DNA of 54,145 nucleotides, from assembly GCA_964371555.1 (NCBI GenBank), contig CAYJMQ010000009.1, forward strand, positions 1-54,145. The letters are read 5' to 3'. The stretch is from CAYJMQ01 sp964371555. Lineage in GTDB: Bacteria > Bdellovibrionota > JACOXK01 > 2-02-FULL-40-11. Positions 40,951 through 49,782 of this stretch are shown here, in pieces. The translations under genes were made by a program, and so were the position numbers. A model generated the notes under the pieces. It worked only from the letters and a program-made list of their open reading frames with translations. It did no database searches and was not told the DNA's origin. Positions within the stretch are counted from its first letter, which is position 1. The number at the start of each line of letters is the position of its first letter.

Positions 40951-42023
40951 CCGTGATTCTCCATCATGTCTCTAAATTGTTCAAAGAGATAGGTTGAATC
41001 ATGGGGACCGGGTGAGGCCTCCGGATGATATTGTACGGAAAAGAAATTGTGTTTGCGATCGGCTATCCCCTCCACGGTATGATCGTTTAAATTGAGATGT
41101 GTGAGTTCCACAGATTTTGGAAGAGAGGGGAGATCAACGACAAAGCCGTGGTTTTGCGACGTGATTTCCACAACGTTGGTTTTTTTATTCAGCACCGGGT
41201 GATTGGCGCCATGATGTCCAAATTTTAATTTGGATGTGGTTCCGCCCAAAGCCAATCCCAAAATCTGATGTCCGAGGCAGATCCCCATCATCGGTTTTTT
41301 GCCAAGAAGCTGTTTTGTCGTTTCAATGGTTTGGGTTACTGCCGCGGGGTCGCCTGGGCCGTTCGAAAGAAAGATTCCGTCGGGGTTTAAGCGTAATATA
41401 TCTTCGGCCCGGCAATCGTAGGGGACGACAGTAACTCTACACTGTTCTTTGACCAGCGCCTTGAAGATCGACCGCTTGATACCCAGATCGAACGCAACGA
41501 CGTGAAATTTAGCAATGAACGGTTTTTCAGAAAATTCATATATTTCTTTTGTGCTGACCTGTTTTACAAGATTTTGTCCAATCATCTGAGGGGATTGTTT
41601 TACCTTTTCGAGCAGACTGTTTTTGTTAAAGTCGGTGGTTGAAATGATCGCGCGAAGCGCCCCCTCCATCCGAAGTGTCCGTGTTAAATAGCGCGTATCG
41701 ATTCCTTCGATGGCGGGAATATGGAACTCCAAAAGGAAACTTTCCAGCGATTGAGATGAACGCCAGCTGCTTGGATGAGGGCAATATTCTTTTACAATCA
41801 GCGCTTCCAGATGAATCCGGTCTGATTCGTCATCCCAGATGTTAATCCCTGTGTTTCCAATATGGGGATAGGTCATTAAAACGATCTGTCCTTTGTACGA
41901 AGGATCGGTCAAGACCTCCTGATACCCGGTCATGCTGGTATTGAACACAATCTCTCCGATTGACTCCCCGTCAGCGCCAAAAGAGGATCCCTCAAAGGAG
42001 AGGCCATTTTCTAAAACCAGCAT
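40947..42023 (-). CDS. carA: Carbamoyl-phosphate synthase small subunit
   Basis: This is 358 residues from the ATG at 42023 (LVLENGLSFEGSSFGADGES, the usual beginning), rather than the longer frame to 42086 that enters pyrC. It cleaves glutamine for CarB. The N-terminal domain has FNTSMTGYQEVLTDPSY and GIDTRYLTRTLR. The amidotransferase domain has FLSNGPGDPAAV, the nucleophile in GICLGHQILGLALGG and the His/Glu pair in VQYHPEASPGP. The ribosome site is weak. A strong hairpin in the end of pyrC (42085-42111) lies just upstream. Confidence 0.95.
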   Translation of the reverse strand: MLVLENGLSFEGSSFGADGESIGEIVFNTSMTGYQEVLTDPSYKGQIVLMTYPHIGNTGINIWDDESDRIHLEALIVKEYCPHPSSWRSSQSLESFLLEFHIPAIEGIDTRYLTRTLRMEGALRAIISTTDFNKNSLLEKVKQSPQMIGQNLVKQVSTKEIYEFSEKPFIAKFHVVAFDLGIKRSIFKALVKEQCRVTVVPYDCRAEDILRLNPDGIFLSNGPGDPAAVTQTIETTKQLLGKKPMMGICLGHQILGLALGGTTSKLKFGHHGANHPVLNKKTNVVEITSQNHGFVVDLPSLPKSVELTHLNLNDHTVEGIADRKHNFFSVQYHPEASPGPHDSTYLFEQFRDMMENHG

Positions 42024-42033
42024 TGCTTTTGGT

Positions 42034-43305
42034 TTAATCCGCGTAGACAACTTTTCCCCCCACAATCGTATAGCGGATCTTCCCACACCCTTTCATTCCA
42101 TGAAAGGGTGTGTTTCGGCTTTTCGACTTGAATGTTTTTTTATCTATTTTAAATCGGGCTTTTGGATCAAAGATGGTGACGTCAGCATCGGCCCCCACTT
42201 TTAATGTCCCTTTTTTAAGTTTTAAAATCTTTGCAGGCCCGAGCGTCCATTTTTCGATAAATTGCGGGAGTGTTAATATTTTTTGTTCAACCAGTTGAAA
42301 CGTGATCGGCAGAGCCGTCTCAAGCCCAATAACGCCGAACGAAGCCTCTTCGAATTCGATCTCTTTTTCAAGGACGCTGTGGGGCGCATGGTCCGTGGCA
42401 AAGGCAGAGATAATATTTTGTTTGAGCGCCTTCCTAAGCGCCTGGATATCGTATTTTGTCCGAAGGGGGGGAGACATTTTGAAATTGGAATCATAAGTGG
42501 AAAGATTCTTATCTGTGAGAAACAGATGGTGGGGAGTAACTTCGGCGGTAACGGGGATGGATCGACGTCTTGCGTCTTCAATCAGACGCACGGCCGCGTC
42601 TGTTGAAATGTGCGCAAAGTGAACCGGGCTTTGTGTAAGTTCGGAGAGCGCAATATCGCGCGCGACAAGAATCTCTTCGGCCTGTGCCGGGATTCCGGAT
42701 AGGCCAAGAACTGTCGATTGAATTCCTTCATGGATAACGCCGCGTCCAACCAGATTTAAATCTTCCGCATGTGAGATAACGGTGAGATCAAATGCTTTAC
42801 AATATTCGAGCGCCTTTCTCATCAGGCGGCTGTTCATCACCGGGCGCCCATCGTCGCTGATAGCCACGCAGCCGGCTTCATGCAGCGCTCCAATTTCTGA
42901 AAGCGCTTCCCCCTGAAGCCCTTTTGAGAGAGCGCCGACAGGATACACGTTCACAGGAGCTTCGCGTTCAGCCTTCATGCGGATCGATTGCGTGACAAAT
43001 GGGTTATCGTTGACAGGCTCTGTGTTGGCCATGCAGACAATGCTTGTAAAACCGCCGGCGGCCGCCGCACTTGCGCCGGTGGCAATCGTTTCTTTATATT
43101 CATGTCCGGGCCAGCGAAGATGGGTGTGCATATCGATAAAACCGGGGGCGACGATGCATCCTGTGGCGTCTATGACTGCATCGGCAGAGGCGTCGATCTT
43201 TTTTGAAATTTTAAAAATCTTTCCTTCGCTAATCCATAGATCGCGGATTGAATGAAGTTTCTGGGAGGGATCGACGATCATTCCATGTTTGATGAGAAGA
43301 TTCAT
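42034..43305 (-). CDS. pyrC: Dihydroorotase, class I
   Basis: This 423-residue zinc enzyme closes carbamoyl aspartate to dihydroorotate. Metal ligands lie in GFIDMHTHLRWPGHEY (usually HLREPG, Trp replacing Glu). SHAEDLNLVGRGV, VHFAHISTD and the catalytic Asp in FATDHAPHSVLEK are also present. GKIRYTIVGGKVVYAD is the usual C-terminus, but just before it FHGMKGCG is encoded by a perfect palindrome where relatives have a GW-x-L-KG-type loop. The start overlaps pyrB in ATGA form. Confidence 0.95.
   Translation of the reverse strand: MNLLIKHGMIVDPSQKLHSIRDLWISEGKIFKISKKIDASADAVIDATGCIVAPGFIDMHTHLRWPGHEYKETIATGASAAAAGGFTSIVCMANTEPVNDNPFVTQSIRMKAEREAPVNVYPVGALSKGLQGEALSEIGALHEAGCVAISDDGRPVMNSRLMRKALEYCKAFDLTVISHAEDLNLVGRGVIHEGIQSTVLGLSGIPAQAEEILVARDIALSELTQSPVHFAHISTDAAVRLIEDARRRSIPVTAEVTPHHLFLTDKNLSTYDSNFKMSPPLRTKYDIQALRKALKQNIISAFATDHAPHSVLEKEIEFEEASFGVIGLETALPITFQLVEQKILTLPQFIEKWTLGPAKILKLKKGTLKVGADADVTIFDPKARFKIDKKTFKSKSRNTPFHGMKGCGKIRYTIVGGKVVYAD
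42085..42111. promoter_or_regulatory. Perfect 12-bp-arm palindrome in the 3' end of pyrC
   Basis: ACACCCTTTCAT-tcc-ATGAAAGGGTGT is a perfect stem of 12 bp with a 3-nt loop. It lies about 50 nt before the pyrC stop and about 60 nt before the carA start. It could stall RNase or ribosomes and set the pyrC/carA ratio, or it may be a repeat insertion. There is no T-run, so it is not a standard terminator. Confidence 0.6.
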
Positions 43306-44219
43306 GATGCTCTCTCTTTCCCAAGCGCTGTCTCTAAGAGCGCCATCCGAACTGCGACTCCATTGGTCACCTGGTTTAAGATAACAGACTGAGGTCCATC
43401 CGCTACTTCCGGCGAGATTTCTACGCCGCGATTGATGGGGCCTGGATGCATCACAATCAGATCTTTTTTTGCCAGTTTAAGGAGGTCCGAATGAAGTCGA
43501 TAAAATTTAACATATTCCGGTTTTGAAGGAAGATGCGGCGAATCTTGCCGCTCCAGCTGAATTCGAAGCACCATCACGACATCGGCTTCTTTAATCGCCT
43601 CTGGCAGATGAAAGGAGATCTTAACGCCGAGACGGCTGAAATAAGAAGGGATCAGTGTCGGTGGACCGCAGAGAGTTACCTTTGCCCCCAATTTTCTTAA
43701 GCCATAGATGTTTGATCGCGCAACACGGCTGTGGGCAATATCTCCAACTATCAATACCCGCAGCCCTGAAATTTTTCCCTTGGCTTCGAGGATTGTCATG
43801 ATATCGAGCAGTGCCTGTGTCGGATGTTCGTGAAAACCGTCGCCTGCGTTAATAAGAGGGGTGTTTAAGATTTTTGAGAGAATATAAGGAGAACCGGATG
43901 AGCGGTGACGCAGGATAATGAGATCGGCATTCATCGCCTCCAGATTTTTCGCTGTGTCTATCAGTGTTTCTCCTTTGACAATGCTCGATTGTGAAGAAGA
44001 CATATTGATTGTTGCTGCGCCGAGTCGTTTGGCTGCGATTTCAAATGAGCCCTGCGTGCGGGTGCTCGGCTCAAGAAACAGATTGATAACGGTTTTTCCT
44101 TTAAGCGACTGAAACGGGGATTTTTGGGATTTAAATTTTTTGGCGAGTTTTATAATTTCGAAAATATTTTGGCTTGAGAGGTCTTCAATGCTCAAAATAT
44201 GTTTCGATTTTAGCTTCAT
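43302..44219 (-). CDS. pyrB: Aspartate carbamoyltransferase catalytic subunit
   Basis: This 305-residue enzyme joins carbamoyl phosphate and aspartate. The carbamoyl-phosphate loop is FLEPSTRTQGSFEIAAKRLG (usually STRTR, here Gln), followed by HRSSGSPYILS, HEHPTQALLDIMT and VMHPGPINRGVEI. No pyrI regulatory subunit is present, and pyrC is active-looking, so this is a class without PyrI. It is coupled to pyrC and follows lepB by 1 bp. Confidence 0.95.
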   Translation of the reverse strand: MKLKSKHILSIEDLSSQNIFEIIKLAKKFKSQKSPFQSLKGKTVINLFLEPSTRTQGSFEIAAKRLGAATINMSSSQSSIVKGETLIDTAKNLEAMNADLIILRHRSSGSPYILSKILNTPLINAGDGFHEHPTQALLDIMTILEAKGKISGLRVLIVGDIAHSRVARSNIYGLRKLGAKVTLCGPPTLIPSYFSRLGVKISFHLPEAIKEADVVMVLRIQLERQDSPHLPSKPEYVKFYRLHSDLLKLAKKDLIVMHPGPINRGVEISPEVADGPQSVILNQVTNGVAVRMALLETALGKERAS

Positions 44220-44220
44220 T

Positions 44221-44925
44221 TTATCTGATCAATTTGCCAAATCTCTCCCATCGAATGCTTGGCAATCCCACTATGGGAAAGCGATTTTTAGAATCGAGCG
44301 ACAGCCAGACAACCAGCGCGCGGCCTTTCAGATTTTCCATCGGCACGAAGCGCCAGCTCCGGGAATCTGACGAACGGTTGCGGTTGTCCCCCATGACAAA
44401 AAATTTGTTCGGGGGAACGAGGGTCGGGCCATAATCATCAAACCCCTGATTCCGTTCGTATTGCGTAAAGTGTCTGGTCTCCCCTGTTTTTTCTTTATAG
44501 AGTTCAAATTGATCGGCTTCCTCGACATCGGTGAGAATCGTTCGATCAGCCTCTATGACCTTTTCCACCGCTTGGCCATTGATGTGAAGGATTCCCTGTT
44601 TGATTTCAATCGTATCCCCCGGGATTCCTATGACGCGTTTGATGTAATCTTTGCTTTCATCAATGGGGAAATTAAAGACGACCACTTCGCCCCTTTTTGG
44701 CGTGCGAAACTGGAAAAAGTGAATTTTTGTGAAAGGAATTCTCAGGCCATAGATGAATTTGTTTACAAAAATATGATCCCCGATTTTGAGCGTCGGAACC
44801 ATCGATGAGGTTGGGATTTTGAAGGCCTCTATGACAAAGGCTCTTAAAAAAAGAGCGATGACAACAGCGACCAGAATCGCTTCTATATACTCACGGAACG
44901 TGCTTTGTCGGATCCCTTTCTTCAA
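44221..44925 (-). CDS. lepB: Signal peptidase I
   Basis: This 234-residue membrane peptidase removes signal peptides of exported proteins. One N-terminal membrane helix (EAILVAVVIALFLRAFVIEA) is followed by the catalytic Ser in IPTSSMVPTLKIGD and the catalytic Lys in DYIKRVIGIPGD. VMGDNRNRSSDSR is the conserved box E region. Placement between lepA and pyrB on the minus strand follows the common lepA-lepB order. Confidence 0.94.
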   Translation of the reverse strand: MKKGIRQSTFREYIEAILVAVVIALFLRAFVIEAFKIPTSSMVPTLKIGDHIFVNKFIYGLRIPFTKIHFFQFRTPKRGEVVVFNFPIDESKDYIKRVIGIPGDTIEIKQGILHINGQAVEKVIEADRTILTDVEEADQFELYKEKTGETRHFTQYERNQGFDDYGPTLVPPNKFFVMGDNRNRSSDSRSWRFVPMENLKGRALVVWLSLDSKNRFPIVGLPSIRWERFGKLIR

Positions 44926-44955
44926 ATTCTTTCACCCATAGCATGATTTGATTCG

Positions 44956-46764
44956 TTAATCAATCTTTAAAACCGCAAGAAATGCCTCTTGTGGAATTTC
45001 AATCTGGCCGACCATCTTCATCCGCTTTTTGCCTTCCTTCTGTTTTTCGAGAAGCTTTCGTTTGCGCGTGATATCCCCCCCATAGCATTTGGCAGTCACA
45101 TCTTTTCGCATGGCGCCAATCGTCTCCCGCGCAATGATACGTGAACCGATGGCCGCCTGAATGGCCACTTGGTAAAGCTGTCTGTGGATGACCTCTTTCA
45201 ATTTTTTGGCAAGCTCCCGGCCGCGATAGTAGGCTTTGTCCCGATGAACAATGAGTGAGAGGGCATCGACCGGATTTCCGTTAATTAAAATATCGAGCTT
45301 CACAAGATCCGAGGGCTCATATCCCGCAAGCTCATAATCAAAAGAGGCATAACCGCGGCTGACCGATTTTAAGCGGTCATAAAAATCGAAAACCATTTCA
45401 TTGAGCGGCATTTCATATTCGAGTTTGATACGGGTCGGGTTCAGATATTCAATTTTCGTCTGTCGGGACCTTCTTTCTTCACAGAGCTTCATAATGTCGC
45501 CAACGTATTCCGATGGGGTGTAGATGGTGGCAAAGATTTTTGGCTCATCGATTTGGCGGTAAAAATTTGCGGCCGGGAGTTTGGTTGGGTTATCGATTAT
45601 GAGTTCAGACCCATCATTGAGAATCACTTTATAAATAACAGATGGGGCCGTTATCACAAGGTTCAGATTAAACGTGCGCTCCAGCCGTTCTTTTACGATA
45701 TCCATATGAAGCAATCCCAAAAAACCACAGCGGAATCCAAACCCGAGAGCAACAGAAGTATCCGGTTCATAAGTGAAGCTTGCGTCGTTAAGCCTCAGTT
45801 TTTCAAGGGCATCTTTTAAAGGGGCATAGCCCTGGGTTTCTGTTGGAAAAAAACCGCTAAAAACCATCGGTTTCATCTCTTTAAAACCGGGGAGAATATC
45901 AGTTGTGGGACGATCAGGTTCTGTGAGCGTATCCCCGATATGTGTGTCTTTGACATCTTTGATGGAGGCGGCAAGGAAACCGACTTCTCCGGGACCTAAC
46001 ATTTCGACATCCTCGGCATGGGGGATAAAAACCCCGAGTTTTTGCACCTCAAATATCTTTCGGTTGGAAACCATCTGGATTTTAAGCCCCTTTCGGATAA
46101 CACCGTCATAAACGCGTATCAAGCAAATAACTCCCAAAAAAGTGTCAAACCAGCTGTCGATGAGAAGCGCCCTTAACGGGGAGTCCGGATCCCCCTTTGG
46201 GGGGGGGATTTTTTTTACGATCGCCTCCAGAAGTTCGTCAACTCCTTTTCCTGTTTTTGCGCTGATCTCAAGCGCGTCTTGTGCGTCGAGTCCGACAATT
46301 TCTTCGATTTCGATCGCTGTTTTAAGGGGATCTGCGGTTTTTAAGTCAATTTTATTGAGAAGGGGGATCAAAGAGAGTTCATTTTGTAGCGCCAGATGCG
46401 CATTTGCAATCGTTTGGGCCTGGACCCCCTGTGTGGCATCCACAACAAGAAGCGCCCCTTCACACGCAGAGAGGCTTCGCGAAACTTCATAGCTAAAATC
46501 GACATGGCCGGGGGTGTCGATGAGGTTAAACTGGTAGACCTTTCCATCTTTTGCCTGATATCGCATCCGCACCGTCTGTGCCTTAATCGTAATGCCGCGC
46601 TCCCGTTCGAGATCCATGGTGTCAAGCATCTGCTCTTCTATTTTTTCCGGCGGCAGTGTCCCTGTTTTTTCAATGATACGGTCGGCAAGTGTCGATTTTC
46701 CGTGATCGATATGCGCGATGATTGAAAAATTCCGAATCTGTGCTTGTATTTTCTCTGGAATCAT
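44956..46764 (-). CDS. lepA: Elongation factor 4 (LepA)
   Basis: This 602-residue GTPase acts on the ribosome. The G domain has AHIDHGKSTLADRI, DTPGHVDFSYEVSRSLSACE and NKIDLKTADP. The LepA-specific C-terminal domain carries VHRDKAYYRGRELAKKLKE and YGGDITRKRKLLEKQKEGKK, and ends in the usual FLAVLKID. A ribosome site is not evident before the ATG at 46764. It starts 17 bp after a small RHH regulator gene and may be read from that gene's promoter. Confidence 0.96.
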   Translation of the reverse strand: MIPEKIQAQIRNFSIIAHIDHGKSTLADRIIEKTGTLPPEKIEEQMLDTMDLERERGITIKAQTVRMRYQAKDGKVYQFNLIDTPGHVDFSYEVSRSLSACEGALLVVDATQGVQAQTIANAHLALQNELSLIPLLNKIDLKTADPLKTAIEIEEIVGLDAQDALEISAKTGKGVDELLEAIVKKIPPPKGDPDSPLRALLIDSWFDTFLGVICLIRVYDGVIRKGLKIQMVSNRKIFEVQKLGVFIPHAEDVEMLGPGEVGFLAASIKDVKDTHIGDTLTEPDRPTTDILPGFKEMKPMVFSGFFPTETQGYAPLKDALEKLRLNDASFTYEPDTSVALGFGFRCGFLGLLHMDIVKERLERTFNLNLVITAPSVIYKVILNDGSELIIDNPTKLPAANFYRQIDEPKIFATIYTPSEYVGDIMKLCEERRSRQTKIEYLNPTRIKLEYEMPLNEMVFDFYDRLKSVSRGYASFDYELAGYEPSDLVKLDILINGNPVDALSLIVHRDKAYYRGRELAKKLKEVIHRQLYQVAIQAAIGSRIIARETIGAMRKDVTAKCYGGDITRKRKLLEKQKEGKKRMKMVGQIEIPQEAFLAVLKID

Positions 46765-46780
46765 CGGCAGGGGGCCAACG

Positions 46781-46990
46781 TCACTTTAAGGAGATCTCAT
46801 TGTGCGGGAAGGCATCTTCATCGAAAGAAAGCTGTCCGGGAAGATGCTCCCGATGGAGCTTTAGAACCAGATCTATCCCCTCGCGAATATATTCGGCGAT
46901 CGGAACCTTTGTTTTTTGATTTAAAATTTTGAGTTGCTGATTTTGCTCTTCTGTGATGTAAATCGTTGTTGAAATCTTTTTTCGCCCCAT
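46781..46990 (-). CDS. Ribbon-helix-helix (CopG-like) regulator
   Basis: This is 69 residues from the ATG at 46990. The frame to 47026 runs through the operator and is rejected. KKISTTIYITEEQNQQLKIL then VPIAEYIREGIDLVL is a typical RHH strand-helix-helix. The acidic tail (LSFDEDAFPHN) resembles antitoxin tails, but no toxin gene is adjacent. It sits directly upstream of lepA-lepB-pyrBC-carAB on the same strand. It is therefore either an autoregulator heading that operon or a solitary antitoxin-like gene. Confidence 0.8.
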   Translation of the reverse strand: MGRKKISTTIYITEEQNQQLKILNQKTKVPIAEYIREGIDLVLKLHREHLPGQLSFDEDAFPHNEISLK

Positions 46991-46997
46991 GACCATA

Positions 46998-47026
46998 GAC
47001 ATATATCGCAATATATGTAATGTCAA
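46998..47026 (-). promoter_or_regulatory. Promoter with operator palindrome for the RHH gene
   Basis: On the minus strand there is TTGACA (47026-47021), a 17-nt spacer and TATGTC (47003-46998). A perfect palindrome ACATATAT-cgca-ATATATGT (46999-47018) fills the spacer and -10, so binding there would block transcription. It is probably the start of the lepA-pyr-car transcript. Confidence 0.6.
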
Positions 47027-47072
47027 TTATTTCATTTGCCTAATGCCTTGAATTTTTCTATGATCGCGGGTT

Positions 47073-47495
47073 ATGAGTCATTTCTTTAAAGCGGTCGGTT
47101 CTGTTTTTGTTGTTTTTCTCATCTTTTTTGGGACACCCGTCTTTGTCTATTCAATTTTTCAAAAATTTTTGGGGATGACTCCGCCGGCACAGGCTACGGA
47201 GACTGCGATTTATCAGCTGGCAAGCCTCAAAGCGGTCGAGGCGTTTATTCTTGTCCTGATTTTTTTGCTTGTGATTGAACGCCGGCGGGGGAAAGAAAAA
47301 AAATACGCGTTTCTCATCGCTTCTTTGCTGTTTGTTCAGGGGGGGCTTGTGACAGAGCTCTGGTATCATCTGACGTTAAACGCGCCCATGCTCTATACGA
47401 CTGCGGGGATCTGTTCGAGTTTTATTTCCTATGCGCTTTCAGCATGGTTTCTTTCGAAGATGTATAAATCGGTTCCGAACATGATCATTCCTTAA
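47073..47495 (+). CDS. Small integral membrane protein, unknown
   Basis: This 140-residue protein has about four membrane helices: near residues 8-27 (FVVFLIFFGTPVFVYSIF), 51-68 (AVEAFILVLIFLLVI), 79-95 and 108-128. Arg/Lys-rich loops (ERRRGKEKK) should be cytoplasmic. I recognise no family. It is 3 bp before the aspartokinase gene and probably in its operon. Confidence 0.65.
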   Translation: MSHFFKAVGSVFVVFLIFFGTPVFVYSIFQKFLGMTPPAQATETAIYQLASLKAVEAFILVLIFLLVIERRRGKEKKYAFLIASLLFVQGGLVTELWYHLTLNAPMLYTTAGICSSFISYALSAWFLSKMYKSVPNMIIP

Positions 47496-47498
47496 AGT

Positions 47499-48251
47499 AT
47501 GTCTCTGATTGTCCAAAAATATGGGGGGAGTTCGCTTTCAACCCCGTTTCAAATACTTAAAATTGCTGGCCGGATATCTGAGCGCAAAAAAAAGGGGGAT
47601 GACCTCGTGGTTGTTGTTTCAGCGATGGGGGAGCAGACCGACGAGCTTCTAAAGCTTGCCCATGAAGTTTCACAAAATCCCCCGGCCCGGGAGCTCGATA
47701 TGCTCCTTTCTGTCGGAGAGAGAATTTCGATGGCGCTTCTTTCGATGGCGCTTTACGATTTGGGACAGCCTGCCATTTCATTTACCGGTTCTCAAAGCGG
47801 CATTGTGACGGACACTGTCCATACGAACGCGCGCATTCTCGAAGTCAGGGCCGACCGGATCAAGCAGGAATTAGGGCTCGGAAAAGTGGTGATTGTTGCC
47901 GGTTTCCAGGGGGTGAGTGTCGATCGCGAGATTACAACGCTCGGGCGGGGCGGCTCGGATGTGACCGCTGTTCATCTCGCCATTTCGCTTTCGGCTTGCT
48001 GTTGCGAATTTTATAAAGATGTCGACGGGCTCTATTCAAAAGATCCCCAGCTATTTTTGGATGCGCAAAAATTTTCGGAATGTGATTATTCACAGGCGTA
48101 TGAATTAATAGAAAAAGGGGCAAGGGTTTTTCATCCGTTGGCGATTGATTTGGCAAAAAAATATTCTTTGCCGCTTTATCTTGCCTCAAGTTTTAACTCG
48201 GAGCCGGGGACATGGATCCGACCGAAAGGGGAGATCCTTTCAGATGGCTGA
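47499..48251 (+). CDS. Aspartokinase catalytic domain only (no ACT domains)
   Basis: This 250-residue amino-acid kinase domain has the aspartokinase signatures LIVQKYGGSSLSTPFQI, VVVSAMGEQTDELL, GERISMALLSMAL, then VIVAGFQGVSVDREITTLGR, GGSDVTAVHLA and FYKDVDGLYSKDP. Standard LysC enzymes have about 400 or more residues with two C-terminal ACT domains that sense lysine or threonine. Here the protein ends at EPGTWIRPKGE and the next gene overlaps by 8 bp, so the truncation is natural, not a window artefact. It should lack feedback inhibition unless a separate ACT protein exists. Confidence 0.85.
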   Translation: MSLIVQKYGGSSLSTPFQILKIAGRISERKKKGDDLVVVVSAMGEQTDELLKLAHEVSQNPPARELDMLLSVGERISMALLSMALYDLGQPAISFTGSQSGIVTDTVHTNARILEVRADRIKQELGLGKVVIVAGFQGVSVDREITTLGRGGSDVTAVHLAISLSACCCEFYKDVDGLYSKDPQLFLDAQKFSECDYSQAYELIEKGARVFHPLAIDLAKKYSLPLYLASSFNSEPGTWIRPKGEILSDG

Positions 48252-49782
48252 AACGATTGTTGCTTTTAACCCCGTGACGCAAGAGAAAATTGCGGAATTT
48301 TGCGTTGATGACCGGGCAGCCGTTGAAGAAAAGATTGGGCGGGCTGAAAAGGCTTTTCCAGCCTGGCGGGATCTTTCGATTCAGGAGCGCGGGAAATATC
48401 TGAAGAGGCTTCGCGGCGTTATCTACCAAGAAGCCGACCGGATCGCAGATGTCATATCCACTTCCATGGGAAAACCCAAAATTGAAGCGTGGAATGCGGA
48501 GATCATTCCGATTCTCAATCTTATTTCTTATTATGTGAAACGTGGACCAAAAATTTTGGCCGACCAACCGATCAGACTTCATCTCTTTTTTCATAAAAAG
48601 AGTCTTCTCCGCTTTGAGCCGTACGGCGTGGTTGCGATCCTTTCTCCATGGAATTATCCCTTTTCAATTCCGATGGGGGAGATCGTTCAGGCGCTGCTTG
48701 CGGGAAACAGCGTTGTTCTAAAAGTTTCGGAAGCAGTTCTCCCTGTTTCGCAGATGATCGGAGAGCTCTTCAGTCAGGCAGGTCTCCCTTCAGATCTGGT
48801 TCAGATTCTTTATGGCGCCGGCGAGACGGGGGCTTCGCTCGTCGGATCATCCCGAATCAAAAAAATCTGTTTTACCGGGAGCACGATGGTGGGCCAAAAG
48901 ATTTTAGAACAGGCAGCCAAAAATCTGACCCCTTGTGTTCTTGAACTCGGCGGGAAAGATCCGGCGATTGTTCTTCGTGATGCCGATATTCGAAAAGCGG
49001 CGAGAGGGATTGTCTGGGGGGCTTTTACAAATGCGGGACAGACCTGTGCGTCGGTTGAGCGTGTCTATGTCGACCGGAGTATTGTTCAGGAATTTACCGA
49101 AGCGGTGATTGATGAGACGAAGAAGTTGAAACTCAAAGAGGATGTTGGAGCGGTAACGCTGCGGTCGCAATTTGGACGGTATCGCGCTCACCTGGAAGAC
49201 GCGTTAAAGAAGGGGGCAAAAATTCTCATTGGCGGCAGTGAGCCGGCTCACGATCAGGTCTTTTTTGAACCGACGGTTCTCATCAATGTCAATCACGATA
49301 TGATCGTCATGCGCGAAGAGACGTTTGGTCCGCTCCTTCCAATCATGATGGTCGATTCAGAAGAAGAAGCGCTGCAAAAGGCAAACGACTCCTCTTATGG
49401 TCTTACGGCCTCTGTTTGGTCGGAAAACCAGAAGAGGGCATTAGAGCTTGCCAAAAAAATAGAGGTGGGGACGGTAACGGTTAATGATTGTATTTTTACG
49501 AACATCCTTCCTGAGACGCCGTGGGGGGGATACAAAAAAAGCGGCATTGGGCGGGTCCACTCTGATATGGGGCTCAGAGAATATGTTCAGACGAAGCATA
49601 TTAACTCCGATCGGCTGAGCCTCCCCCCATTTTGGTGGTTTCCTTACACGGGGCGAACGCAAGAGCTCTCCCGAGCGCTTGCGGATCTGATTGCCGCGCC
49701 CCGGCTTGCCACAAGAATTCTCGCTTTTTTTAAATTTATCGCGAGGTATTTGAAAAACCAGCAGTTTAGACTATTTGTTTGA
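48244..49782 (+). CDS. NAD(P)-dependent aldehyde dehydrogenase
   Basis: This is 512 residues from the ATG at 48244 (AETIVAFNPVTQEKIAEF), overlapping the aspartokinase stop. The earlier frame start at 48145 is inside that gene. Features are ILSPWNYPFSIPMGEI, FTGSTMVGQKIL, the general-base Glu in LELGGKDPAIV, the catalytic Cys in NAGQTCASVERVYV, and EETFGPLLPIM. The C-terminal 60 residues are hydrophobic/basic (AFFKFIARYLKNQQFRLFV), as in membrane-associated fatty-aldehyde or coniferyl-aldehyde enzymes. It is not an aspartate-semialdehyde dehydrogenase, so a lysine-pathway link with its neighbour is doubtful. Confidence 0.88.
   Translation: MAETIVAFNPVTQEKIAEFCVDDRAAVEEKIGRAEKAFPAWRDLSIQERGKYLKRLRGVIYQEADRIADVISTSMGKPKIEAWNAEIIPILNLISYYVKRGPKILADQPIRLHLFFHKKSLLRFEPYGVVAILSPWNYPFSIPMGEIVQALLAGNSVVLKVSEAVLPVSQMIGELFSQAGLPSDLVQILYGAGETGASLVGSSRIKKICFTGSTMVGQKILEQAAKNLTPCVLELGGKDPAIVLRDADIRKAARGIVWGAFTNAGQTCASVERVYVDRSIVQEFTEAVIDETKKLKLKEDVGAVTLRSQFGRYRAHLEDALKKGAKILIGGSEPAHDQVFFEPTVLINVNHDMIVMREETFGPLLPIMMVDSEEEALQKANDSSYGLTASVWSENQKRALELAKKIEVGTVTVNDCIFTNILPETPWGGYKKSGIGRVHSDMGLREYVQTKHINSDRLSLPPFWWFPYTGRTQELSRALADLIAAPRLATRILAFFKFIARYLKNQQFRLFV

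Noticed and set aside
46142..46492. Plus-strand frames opposite lepA
   Set aside because: lepA is intact and highly conserved. The opposite frames are composition artefacts.
48145..48243. Earlier start of the aldehyde dehydrogenase
   Set aside because: The added residues lie in the aspartokinase gene and do not match the family. The start at 48244 fits.
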